Part shown: piece by piece, positions 17,343-25,119 of the stretch
Layout: each line of letters starts with the position of its first letter
Position numbering within the stretch: the first letter of the stretch is position 1
Program-made: the position numbers and the translations under genes
Assembly (NCBI GenBank): GCA_046328505.1
Contig: JAXLWL010000007.1
Location: 208,748-272,747 of the forward strand
DNA: 64,000 nucleotides
Direction: 5' to 3'
From: JBDHWG01 sp046328505
GTDB taxonomy: Bacteria; Chloroflexota; Anaerolineae; Epilineales; JAHCIE01
The notes under the pieces: generated by a model
What the model saw: only the letters and a program-made list of their open reading frames with translations
What the model was told of the DNA's origin: nothing
Database searches by the model: none

Positions 17343-18251
17343 ATGGACAAGATGATTGTGACAGTGTTCGAGACCGAAGAAGCGGCATATAAGGGCTCCA
17401 GCGCGCTGCGCGAGCTGCATGAGAACGGCGACATCGTGGTGTACGGGATGGCCGTCATCGCCAAGGATGCGAGCGGGAGCGTGACGATCAAGCAGGCCAC
17501 TGGCCCGGCGCCGTGGGGCACCATGGGCGGCATGGCGGTCGGCGCCATCGTCGGCCTGATCGCCGGACCGGCGGGTGTCGCAGTCGGCGCGGCCACCGGG
17601 GCACTGGCTGGCTCGCTCGTCGACCTGGCGGATGCGGGCGTCGGCGAGGACTACGTGGATGAGGTGAGCGCGCAGCTCGAACCGGGGACGACGGCAGTCG
17701 TCGCCGAGGTTGACGAAGAGTGGACGACGCCGGTTGATACCCGGATGGTGGCGCTCGGCGGCAAGGTCTTCCGACGCAGCCGCGAGGACGTGGTGGATGC
17801 CGAGATCGAGCGCGACTTGACGGCGATCAAGGCCGACCTGGCGCAGGCGGAAGCCGAGCTCGAGCAAGCCGACGCGCAGCTCAAGGCAGCGCTGGCGGAG
17901 ACCGATGCCAAGGTCAAGGCTGATCTGGCGCAGGCCGACGCGAAGGCGCAGGCCGACCTGGCGCAGGCCAGGGCCAACCTGCAAGCCAACGTTGATGCCG
18001 ACAAGGCCAGGTTCCAGGCGGCGCGCGAGCGCGCGGAGGCGCGGATCAAGACGCTGCAGCAGGAAGCCGACGCAAAGACCAAGACGCTGCATGAGCAGGC
18101 GGCGAAGGCGCAGGCCGAGCGGAAGGCCAAGCTGGAGGCACGCGCCGCCGAGATCCGCGCGGATTACGAGCAGCGGATCGTCAAGCTGCGGCAGGCCATG
18201 ACGATGAGCCAAGAGGCGAACGCGATGGCGCGCGAGGCTTTGAAGCCCTGA
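17343..18251 (+). CDS. DUF1269-type protein with long C-terminal coiled coil
   Basis: 302 residues in two parts. Residues 1-150 match the DUF1269 type, with a Gly-rich membrane-inserting segment (GTMGGMAVGAIVGLIAGPAG near 60-80) like a glycine zipper. Residues 155-295 are a highly charged Ala-rich coiled coil with repeated ADLAQA units, e.g. KADLAQAEAELEQAD and KADLAQADAKAQADLAQA. AAGGAGAAAGATC precedes the ATG. It follows the HdeD-like gene by 95 bp and is followed by a hairpin. Function is unknown; a membrane-anchored stress or scaffold role is plausible. A decayed copy of the last dozen codons plus the hairpin lies 0.9 kb downstream, beyond the rhomboid gene. Confidence 0.85.
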   Translation: MDKMIVTVFETEEAAYKGSSALRELHENGDIVVYGMAVIAKDASGSVTIKQATGPAPWGTMGGMAVGAIVGLIAGPAGVAVGAATGALAGSLVDLADAGVGEDYVDEVSAQLEPGTTAVVAEVDEEWTTPVDTRMVALGGKVFRRSREDVVDAEIERDLTAIKADLAQAEAELEQADAQLKAALAETDAKVKADLAQADAKAQADLAQARANLQANVDADKARFQAARERAEARIKTLQQEADAKTKTLHEQAAKAQAERKAKLEARAAEIRADYEQRIVKLRQAMTMSQEANAMAREALKP

Positions 18252-18278
18252 CAGGTTGTGCTGGCTCCCTAAGTCGAA

Positions 18279-18310
18279 GGCGCGGGACGAGCGATTGTTC
18301 GTCCCGCGCC
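18279..18310 (+). terminator. 12-bp GC-rich hairpin after the coiled-coil gene
   Basis: Perfect stem GGCGCGGGACGA / TCGTCCCGCGCC with an 8-nt loop, 27 bp after the stop codon. There is no T-tract, so it may stabilise the mRNA end or act as a factor-assisted terminator. A near copy occurs at 19252-19281. Confidence 0.6.
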
Positions 18311-18400
18311 TGGACGCGAGCGAGCGGTAAGCGTTGCGAGACACGCAATCTGAAAACGCGCTGCGTCAAGCGCAATATGGAAGATGCTGCAGGAGGACCA

Positions 18401-19096
18401 ATGTCTGTACTACCAGAAGCTGTAGATAGTTCGGTGAGCATGAGAGGCGCGAAAGTCAACGTCGCTCTCATCGTGTTGAACCTTATCATGTTCGGCGTCG
18501 AGATCCTTGGCGGCGATGACTTCGTGAACACATGGGCTCTTGTTCCAGCCCACTTAACCGCGTTCCTGCACGGCCAGGGCACCGCGCAGGTCCTCCTGAC
18601 ACCCTTCACCTCCATGTTCATGCACGCCAGCCTGAGCCACATTCTCGGCAACATGCTATTCCTGTGGGTGTTCGGCCCCGGCATTGAGGCGGCGTTCGGT
18701 TCAAGCCGCTACCTGCTGTTCTACCTGACCTCGGGCGTCGTCGCGTGCCTCGCGCAGTACGCTGTCTCGCCACTCTCGATGGACCCGACGCTCGGAGCGA
18801 GTGGCGCGATCGCCGGGGTGATGGGCGCCTTCCTGGTGCTGTATCCGACAGCGCGTATCGAGCTGTTCATCTGGCCGATCTCATTGTTCACTCCATTGCG
18901 CCTGCACGTCGCGGCGTGGCTGATGTTGCTAGTCTGGTTCGCGAGCCAGGTCGGGATGGGCGCGATGGGATCGAGCGCGGTCGGGGATGCGGGAGGCGTA
19001 GCGTACTGGGCGCACATCGGCGGGTTCGCCTTCGGCGCCATCCTGGCGTTGCTGCTACGCCAGGACGCCAACCGCAAGCCGAGGTACATCGAGTAA
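18401..19096 (+). CDS. Rhomboid-family intramembrane serine protease
   Basis: Six-helix membrane protein of 231 residues that cleaves substrates within the membrane. The catalytic serine is in LGASGAIAGVMGAF near residue 136 and the catalytic histidine in YWAHIGGFAFGA near 202; the HASLSHILGNMLFLWVFG segment near 68-85 carries the helix-2 His/Asn residues typical of the family. Both members of the Ser-His dyad are present, so it should be active. The start at 18401 has AGGAGG five bases upstream; an in-frame ATG at 18377 lacks an RBS. It stands between the two copies of the coiled-coil gene tail. Substrates are unknown. Confidence 0.92.
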   Translation: MSVLPEAVDSSVSMRGAKVNVALIVLNLIMFGVEILGGDDFVNTWALVPAHLTAFLHGQGTAQVLLTPFTSMFMHASLSHILGNMLFLWVFGPGIEAAFGSSRYLLFYLTSGVVACLAQYAVSPLSMDPTLGASGAIAGVMGAFLVLYPTARIELFIWPISLFTPLRLHVAAWLMLLVWFASQVGMGAMGSSAVGDAGGVAYWAHIGGFAFGAILALLLRQDANRKPRYIE

Positions 19097-19184
19097 TGTC
19101 GTTCGTAGAGGCAGCAATATTAAGCGTAACTACGGCCAATTCCTAACGCGCATGCGACAATTTGCGGCCTAACCCCCGGCTGCA

Positions 19185-19281
19185 GCGAATGCGCTGGCGC
19201 GCGAGGCGCTAAAGCTCTGATCTGACGTCGCGGCAGACGCAAGAGTCGAACGCGCGGGACGAACACTAGCTCGTCCCGCGC
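19185..19281 (+). repeat. Decayed duplicate of the coiled-coil gene tail and its hairpin
   Basis: Bases 19185-19220 read ANALAREALKL-stop, matching the ANAMAREALKP-stop end of the gene ending at 18251. They are followed at 19252-19262 / 19271-19281 by an 11-bp stem GCGCGGGACGA / TCGTCCCGCGC, a near copy of the hairpin at 18279-18310. No upstream frame remains open, so this is a remnant of a duplicated gene. Confidence 0.72.
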
Positions 19282-19378
19282 CTTGGCGTAAGCGAGTACT
19301 ACGGGATCGCGATTCACGCGAGCGGATAACTTAGTCGGAGCAATAGAGATGCTCCCTACTGTCTGTGTTCCACTCACC

Positions 19379-20437
19379 TCAGCCAATGGCAATCATGCGC
19401 TCGACCGCGCGAGCGGCCCGCCGCCGAATATCCTCCGGCACCTCAATCACGTACTTCGTTTCCTGCAACGACGCCAACGTGTCCTCCAGCGTAATCATGT
19501 TCATATGCGGGCAGCGCACCATGCACAGACGCAGCATATCCTTGCCGGGGTTCGCGGCGGCAATGTTGTCGCCCATGGCGCACTCCGTCAGCAACAGGTA
19601 GTGAGGCGCTGACGTGCGCTCGATGAAGCGAATGGCCGCCGTCGTGCTGCCGGCGAAATCGGACGCCTCGACCACCTCTGGGCTGCACTCAGGATGAGCC
19701 AGCACGACCACGTCGGGGAACTGTTTCCGAATGGCCTTGATATCTGCGACCGTGAACTTCTCGTGTACTTCGCAGCGCCCGTGCCAGCCGATGAGCTGAT
19801 AATCTAGCGTCGTCTCCGCCGGGGATGAGGGCGTTAGGGTCGGGAAGATGATGTGCTTCCCCGTTTCCCGCGCCACGTTCCGCGCCAGATATTCATCGGG
19901 CAAGAAGATTACCGTGTCGCAGTCAAGCGCCTCGACCACCGCGGCGGCGTTGGCGGACGTGCAGCAGATGTCGGATTCGGCCTTGACATCAGCATACGTA
20001 TTGACATACGTGACGACGGGAATGCCGGGAAAGCGCTGCTTGAGATTGCGCACATCCTCGGCGGTGATGCTCGCGGCGAGCGAGCATCCGGCCTTCTCGG
20101 CGGGCAGGAGCACCGTTTTGCCCGGGTTGAGAACCTTGGCCGTCTCGGCCATGAACCGCACGCCGCAGAAGACGATGATGTCCTTGTCGGTTTGGGCGGC
20201 TTTCCGGCTCAATTCCAGCGAGTCGCCGGTGTAGTCCGGGATCGAGTGGAACAGTGCCGGCTCCATATAGTTGTGGCCGAGGATGACGGCGTTGCGCACC
20301 CCCTTCAGTCGGTTGATCTCCGCTGCGACCTTTGCTTTGTGGGCCAGCTCAAACTCCGGCACGACGCTGCTGAGCCGCTCCTTCATCATCACGTACATGA
20401 TCTCAGGCGACGTTTCGACCGCCATGCTATTGGACAC
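19379..20437 (-). CDS. nadA: Quinolinate synthase NadA
   Basis: Condenses iminoaspartate with dihydroxyacetone phosphate to quinolinate in de novo NAD synthesis, using a [4Fe-4S] cluster. About 352 residues, the length of the long NadA type. Motifs: AVILGHNYMEPALF near 50, GDSLELSRKAA, FCGVRFMAETAKVLNP with AEKAGCSLA (first Cys), LAHPECSPEVVEASDFAGST (second Cys) and CMVRCPHMNMITLE (third Cys region). The start is ambiguous: GTG at 20437 has AGGA six bases upstream, an in-frame TTG lies at 20443 and an ATG at 20419. It is 15-21 bp downstream of nadC, last in an operon that begins with solute-binding proteins. nadB is not in the window, so iminoaspartate must come from elsewhere. Confidence 0.97.
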   Translation of the reverse strand: MSNSMAVETSPEIMYVMMKERLSSVVPEFELAHKAKVAAEINRLKGVRNAVILGHNYMEPALFHSIPDYTGDSLELSRKAAQTDKDIIVFCGVRFMAETAKVLNPGKTVLLPAEKAGCSLAASITAEDVRNLKQRFPGIPVVTYVNTYADVKAESDICCTSANAAAVVEALDCDTVIFLPDEYLARNVARETGKHIIFPTLTPSSPAETTLDYQLIGWHGRCEVHEKFTVADIKAIRKQFPDVVVLAHPECSPEVVEASDFAGSTTAAIRFIERTSAPHYLLLTECAMGDNIAAANPGKDMLRLCMVRCPHMNMITLEDTLASLQETKYVIEVPEDIRRRAARAVERMIAIG

Positions 20438-20458
20438 GCTCAATCCTCTTCCTTTCCA

Positions 20459-21262
20459 TCAATCCACGAATTGAAGGCTCACGTCGAAGACGCGCGCCGA
20501 GTGGGTCAGTGCGCCCACGGAAATGGTGTTCACACCCGTTTCCGCGATCGCGCGCACCGTCTCCAGCGTCACGTTGCCGGAGGCCTCCAGCGTAGCGCGG
20601 CCGGCGTTCAGGGCAACGGCCTCCCGCATCGTCTCGAGCGTCATGTTGTCGAGCAAAATGTGTGTCACGCCCAGGTCAAGCACCGCGCGCACGTCGTCCA
20701 GCGTGCGCGCCTCGACCTCGATGTCCAGCGATGTATGGGCATCACGGGCGCGTCGAACGGCCTCGGCCATTCCCCCCGCACGGTCAATATGATTGTCCTT
20801 GATCAGGATCATGTCATACAGGCCGATGCGGTGGTTCTGGGCGCCCCCGCGCCGAACAGCCAGCTTGTCCACGGCGCGCAGCCCAGGCGCGGTCTTGCGC
20901 GTATCGAGGATCACGGCGCCTGTGCCTTCAACGCGATCCACGAACTGGCGCGTCAGCGTTGCGATACCGGACATGCGACCGAGAAAGTTGAGCGCCGTGC
21001 GCTCGCCGATGAGCAGCGGCCGCGCGCGGCCAGAGATAGATGCCAGCACATCGCGGTTCTCGACGCGCTCGCCTTCGCCCACCTGAGCGACGAAGCTGAC
21101 GTCCTCGTCGAGTAGTCGGAACGCCAGGCTTGCCACGTCTAGCCCGGCCACGACGCCAGACTGCTTGGCGACAATCCGGCCACTCATGAGCGCATCCGGC
21201 GGCACGATGCTGCCGGTCGTCGCGTCGCCTGGACCGATATCCTCCTGGAGCGCTCGAATCAC
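20459..21262 (-). CDS. nadC: Nicotinate-nucleotide pyrophosphorylase NadC
   Basis: Quinolinate phosphoribosyltransferase: converts quinolinate and PRPP to nicotinate mononucleotide. Motifs: EDIGPGDATT at the N-terminus, ERTALNFLGRMSGIAT near 87, LDTRKTAPGLRAVDKLAVRRGG near 118 (shown as consecutive catalytic Lys/Arg residues), and IKDNHI near 153. The GTG at 21262 lacks a visible RBS. In the same frame a CTG at 21283 follows GGGAAGGGAG by six bases and would add LLDITAC, giving the usual family N-terminus, so translation may begin there. It sits between a membrane coiled-coil gene and nadA with very short gaps, so nadC-nadA are one unit with the upstream VWA genes. Confidence 0.96.
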   Translation of the reverse strand: MIRALQEDIGPGDATTGSIVPPDALMSGRIVAKQSGVVAGLDVASLAFRLLDEDVSFVAQVGEGERVENRDVLASISGRARPLLIGERTALNFLGRMSGIATLTRQFVDRVEGTGAVILDTRKTAPGLRAVDKLAVRRGGAQNHRIGLYDMILIKDNHIDRAGGMAEAVRRARDAHTSLDIEVEARTLDDVRAVLDLGVTHILLDNMTLETMREAVALNAGRATLEASGNVTLETVRAIAETGVNTISVGALTHSARVFDVSLQFVD

Positions 21263-21304
21263 ACACGCAGTAATGTCTAGCAGAACGATCTCCCTTCCCC
21301 GGGG

Positions 21305-22045
21305 CTATGACGCCCCGGCCGGCATCTCACTTTCGAACAGCGCCAAGTCCCCGGCATCCCGCTCGAAGCGGGCCAGCGACGCGGCCTGGTCGCGCAGGCG
21401 CGAAGCCAGCGCGGTCGCGCCCGCGCGCACGTCGTCTGCGCCACGCGCCTGGAGCTGCACCAGGCCGGTGATTTCCCCCTCCACGCTTGTTGCTACGTTG
21501 TTCAGCGCCGCGTCGAAGCGGTCCACCTGGGTCGATACCGCCTGGACTTGCTGGAGGCGCGCTTCGAGCGACTGCTTCGTCTGCTGGTAGGCGCTTTGCT
21601 GCAGCGGGTCGTGGCTGCGGTTGAGTTTCTGCTCCGTCTGCGCGAGTTGCTGCGCCGCCTGCGCTCCTGCCTGGTTTCGCAGTGTATCGAGGCGGGTCAT
21701 GCGCTGGCACGAAGCGTAGACGTGGCTCGTTAGCTCCTCCAGCGCCGGCTGCACCGTCTCGACCGAACGGCCAGATGCATCGGTCTCCGCCAGGATGCTG
21801 AGGATACGCGTCTGGGCGCGCTGAAGCCTGTCGAACGGCTCCTGGAAGCGCGGCGCGAGCGGGGCCGCGGATTTCATGGACTCGCTGAGGCGCTCTGCCG
21901 GGTCACGCGCGATGGCGAGGGCTATGACGGCGGCGAAGGCCAGGCCCAAGGGAAACAGCCACCACGCGACGAGGAGCCCCGCGACTACAGCGAGGACGAG
22001 GGTCGCGATGACGATGGGCTTGCGAAAGGCGTTGGTCAGGCTCAT
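21305..22045 (-). CDS. Membrane-anchored coiled-coil protein, function unknown
   Basis: 246 residues. Two adjacent hydrophobic segments at about 11-30 and 31-46 form an N-terminal hairpin anchor; the rest is soluble and helical, with Gln/Ala-rich coiled coil at about 120-205 (for example QAGAQAAQQLAQTEQKL). There is no recognisable catalytic motif. It loosely resembles XpaC-type proteins that accompany toxic-anion-resistance genes, but that match is weak. It lies 15 bp after the SBP-VWA gene and about 20 bp before nadC on the same strand. The context suggests a partner of the two solute-binding proteins at the membrane. Confidence 0.75.
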   Translation of the reverse strand: MSLTNAFRKPIVIATLVLAVVAGLLVAWWLFPLGLAFAAVIALAIARDPAERLSESMKSAAPLAPRFQEPFDRLQRAQTRILSILAETDASGRSVETVQPALEELTSHVYASCQRMTRLDTLRNQAGAQAAQQLAQTEQKLNRSHDPLQQSAYQQTKQSLEARLQQVQAVSTQVDRFDAALNNVATSVEGEITGLVQLQARGADDVRAGATALASRLRDQAASLARFERDAGDLALFESEMPAGAS

Positions 22046-22060
22046 GGGCTGGCGCTGTCT

Positions 22061-23752
22061 CTAGAAGAAAGTGGCGATATCGTTGTAGACCTGCTGGATG
22101 TTCTCTGGCTTCCCTTCATACATCCGCGCGCCCGTCGCGTCCGCGATTTGCGTCAACACGTCGCGGTCCGCGTCACTTCCATAGGCAATCGTGAATACCT
22201 TGATGGCGTTGCCGCCCTGCTCCGGCGGTATCTGGATCGCCGACGCGAGGGCTGGCAACTTGGTGGCTGACTGGTTATCCTGGCCGTCCGTGAGAACAAC
22301 AACCGCGCGGATAGACTTCGGGTCGCCCTTTTCAGTCAGCCCCTTGTAGGCGTCCAGCACGGTGTCGTACAGGCGCGTCTCGCCGCCCTCGACAATACCG
22401 GAGACGCGGCGAACCAGGTCGGAGCGCTTGGGCGCGATGGGCGAGAGCGGCGACATCTCGGTCGCACGGCTGTTGAACAGGACAACTCGCAGCCTGTCGC
22501 GGTCGTCGAGCAGATTGATGAACTGCCCGAGGCTATTCCGCACAGCGTTGATCTTGTCGCCCCGCATGCTGCCCGACGTGTCCACGACGATGGTGAGATC
22601 CACCGGGCGCTTGGTCTGCTTCCACGTGTTCATGGTCTGTTGGATGACTTCGGCGCGCGGCACTTCCAGGACGGTGTTCGGCTGGCTCGGGTCCACGCCG
22701 TGGGCCTGGTCGAGCGGCGCGGCCAGCCCCACCGAGGGATCGGCCGGCCGGAAGCCGTACTCCAGCGCGCTCAGTTGTTGCGGGCGATCCAGCAGGAATT
22801 TCTGGAAGTCCTCGGCGGCGGCGCGCTGCTCCGGCGTGACCCATTGAGCGTTCAGGATGATATACGGGTGGTTCGCCCAGAACGTCCCCTCCTTTGGGTA
22901 AATGGCGACGACGGGCGGCTGCGGGCTCTTGCCCGCGAGCCGCTTGCTCTCCTGGGCGACGACCAGGTTCTCATAGAGGACGGCGGCGCTCAGGTAGCTC
23001 GGCCCGCCGCCAAACATCTTGTCGGCAAAGAAACCCGTGCTCGACCCGTAGTGGATAATCGCGCCCTGGATTTTCGACATGAAATCCTTGAGCGCCGGGT
23101 TGTTCAGGTCATCCACCGTCAGGCCGCGCTGCTTGCCCGCACCAGCATACGCCTCGGCAATAATGGCCGACACGCCGCTATTGCTGTAACCCGGGTGTGT
23201 ATGCCCGAACTTGAAGTCGCCCCACTCCGGGTAGCCATAGGCGGCCCAGCCTTGACCCGATGTGGCAAGGGCGGCGATGTCTGCCCAGCCGAGCGGCTTC
23301 TGCGGCCAGCCGAGGGCCTCGGCCATCGGCCGCCACATGGCGATGACGACCGGACTTAGCACAATGTCCTTGGGCGTTCCCTCCACCAGGTTCGTCGTCT
23401 TCGTCTTGCGCCACTCTGCGTTCGCCACGGGGATGTAAATGGAAGACGCCGGGCTCCAGACGGTTGGCTGGAGGGTGCCCGCGACGATGGCTTCGGCGGC
23501 TTCCACCGAGCCGAGCGGCGTCCCTTGCACAACGATGGTCGAGCCATCAGATGTCTTGTGCTTCTCGCCGTTGTATTGCTGAATCAGCGGCTCCAACCAC
23601 TCCTGCTTCTCGGAACCGTAGACGATGCTGACCGTGACGGTCTTCCCGCTGCCCGTCACGTCATTGACCTTGTCGGCAACACTCTTGCACGACACCGCGC
23701 CGAGCGCCAGGAAGGTGAGCAGAAAACCTAGAATGATAAACCGGCGTGTCAT
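22061..23752 (-). CDS. Lipoprotein with solute-binding domain fused to a VWA domain
   Basis: 563 residues. A signal peptide ends in lipobox LGAVSC with Cys22, so it is anchored outside the membrane. Residues 35-350 form a type-2 periplasmic-binding-like domain (YGYPEWGDFKFGHTHPGYSN, FADKMFGGGPSYLSA, HPYIILNAQWV). Residues about 385-563 form a von Willebrand A domain with MIDAS motif DTSGSMRGDK, a second MIDAS element GGETRLYD and VVLTDGQDN. The binding-domain half is a paralogue of the upstream gene (shared YG-PEWG, H-DP/HP--SNSG and YGFRP motifs). A metal-dependent adhesion or sensing module joined to a ligand-binding module is implied; ligand unknown. GGAGAAGGGCT precedes the ATG; 10 bp follow the upstream stop. 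Confidence 0.85.
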   Translation of the reverse strand: MTRRFIILGFLLTFLALGAVSCKSVADKVNDVTGSGKTVTVSIVYGSEKQEWLEPLIQQYNGEKHKTSDGSTIVVQGTPLGSVEAAEAIVAGTLQPTVWSPASSIYIPVANAEWRKTKTTNLVEGTPKDIVLSPVVIAMWRPMAEALGWPQKPLGWADIAALATSGQGWAAYGYPEWGDFKFGHTHPGYSNSGVSAIIAEAYAGAGKQRGLTVDDLNNPALKDFMSKIQGAIIHYGSSTGFFADKMFGGGPSYLSAAVLYENLVVAQESKRLAGKSPQPPVVAIYPKEGTFWANHPYIILNAQWVTPEQRAAAEDFQKFLLDRPQQLSALEYGFRPADPSVGLAAPLDQAHGVDPSQPNTVLEVPRAEVIQQTMNTWKQTKRPVDLTIVVDTSGSMRGDKINAVRNSLGQFINLLDDRDRLRVVLFNSRATEMSPLSPIAPKRSDLVRRVSGIVEGGETRLYDTVLDAYKGLTEKGDPKSIRAVVVLTDGQDNQSATKLPALASAIQIPPEQGGNAIKVFTIAYGSDADRDVLTQIADATGARMYEGKPENIQQVYNDIATFF

Positions 23753-23762
23753 AGCCCTTCTC

Positions 23763-24998
23763 CTAGCGGCTCGTTACCCGCTGCCACAAGCCCAGCAGGC
23801 TCTCCTGCACATCGCCTGGCGGCACTTCGATCTCCGGCGGCAGCGCCACCTGGAGACCTGAGTCGCGGTAGCGAACGAAGGGGCTCTGTGCACCGTCCAG
23901 GGCAACTCTGGAGTCCACAGGGCGAAAACCATATTTTGTCAGCGCGACCTCTTGGGCGTCGCGGCTGACCAGGAAATCCACGAACAGCCGCGCAGCCTCA
24001 GCCTTCTCGGCCGTTACCCACGCCGCGTTCAGGGTACAGAAGGGATGGTCGCTCCAGACCGTCGCGGGCGGGTACAGCACACGCAGCTCGCCCGACCGCT
24101 GCGCCGCGTTCTGGAACTGCTGAATCGCCGTGGCCTCGTAGGCGGCGACGATGTCGTACTTGCTCGGCCCGAACGCCACCATCTTGTCCATCAGCGGCCC
24201 GGTGCTGGACTCGAACTCCGACTGCACGCCCTCGAACGCTCGAAACCATTTCTGGAAATCGGGGTTGGCGATATCCCCTGTCTTGAGGCTGTTGGGCTTG
24301 TTGAAGTAATCGTAAGTCATAGAGAGCAGAGCCATGAAGCCGCTGTTGGAGCTACGCGGGTCCGTGTGATAGTACTTGACCAGGCCCCACTCGGGATGGC
24401 CGTACAGGGACCAGCCGGCGTCGTCAACAACCGCCTGGTGCAGGAGCGGCCAGACAGACTTGCCCTGTGCTTTCGCGAAGAGGGCGTCGGCCCGGTCGCG
24501 CCAGGCGACGAACGCGAGCGGCGTCCTGACGACCGAGCGGCACGCCTGAGAATCATTCAGCCGAACCAGCGGCGCGCCGTTCTTGGCGCGAGACAGGTCC
24601 TGGAGCGCCGATATCTGGAGGGAGCTGGCGGGGCTGATGAGGTCTGGCTGCTTCGCGCCGTTGAGCACGTCCAGGTACATCTCCCGCGATCCCATCGCCT
24701 GGAGTTTGAGCTGAACCGGCCGCCCGCCCACTGTTGGGCGGGTGCGCTCGAACGCCGGCACGACTTCGTCCAGCCACGGGCCTTTCTCGGTCGAGTAGAG
24801 CACGTAGAGCTCGATGGGCGCGGGGGGCGGCAGAAGCAGCTCGCGCACCGGCGCGTATGACACGCCGCGCGCGGCTGGGGATGCGACGACCACGACCAGG
24901 GTCACAACGATGATGGCAAGATACAGGAGTAAAAGATAACGCGGCACGCGAGTGCGGCGGAGCGCAGGCGGGTCAAAGCGCGTCGGTTGGGAAGTCAT
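23763..24998 (-). CDS. Extracellular solute-binding-type protein, membrane anchored
   Basis: 411 residues with a single N-terminal membrane helix at about 21-43 and no lipobox, then a type-2 solute-binding fold. Segments such as LYVLYSTEKGPWLDEVVPAF, YGHPEWGLVKYYHTDPRSSN and KYGFRPVDSRVAL correspond to the same places in the downstream SBP-VWA protein, so the two are paralogues. It has no VWA domain. It is the first gene of the group that runs through the SBP-VWA lipoprotein, coiled-coil protein, nadC and nadA. No permease or ATPase gene accompanies it, so it is probably not part of a normal ABC importer. Confidence 0.82.
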   Translation of the reverse strand: MTSQPTRFDPPALRRTRVPRYLLLLYLAIIVVTLVVVVASPAARGVSYAPVRELLLPPPAPIELYVLYSTEKGPWLDEVVPAFERTRPTVGGRPVQLKLQAMGSREMYLDVLNGAKQPDLISPASSLQISALQDLSRAKNGAPLVRLNDSQACRSVVRTPLAFVAWRDRADALFAKAQGKSVWPLLHQAVVDDAGWSLYGHPEWGLVKYYHTDPRSSNSGFMALLSMTYDYFNKPNSLKTGDIANPDFQKWFRAFEGVQSEFESSTGPLMDKMVAFGPSKYDIVAAYEATAIQQFQNAAQRSGELRVLYPPATVWSDHPFCTLNAAWVTAEKAEAARLFVDFLVSRDAQEVALTKYGFRPVDSRVALDGAQSPFVRYRDSGLQVALPPEIEVPPGDVQESLLGLWQRVTSR

Positions 24999-25119
24999 AG
25001 CCCTCTCTGCCAGGGTAAGCGTGTCGCCGGGTGCCGGGCGGCTGCGAAGCGGTCAGCCCAGAGCCCGGCCCCCTCAATTATGCTATACGCACCCGCCGGC
25101 GGAAAGTTGGCGAACGGGA

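Noticed and set aside
16812..18344. 510-codon minus-strand frame opposite HdeD and DUF1269 genes
   Set aside because: Low-complexity Leu/Arg-rich translation typical of an antisense shadow of Ala/Lys coiled-coil codons.
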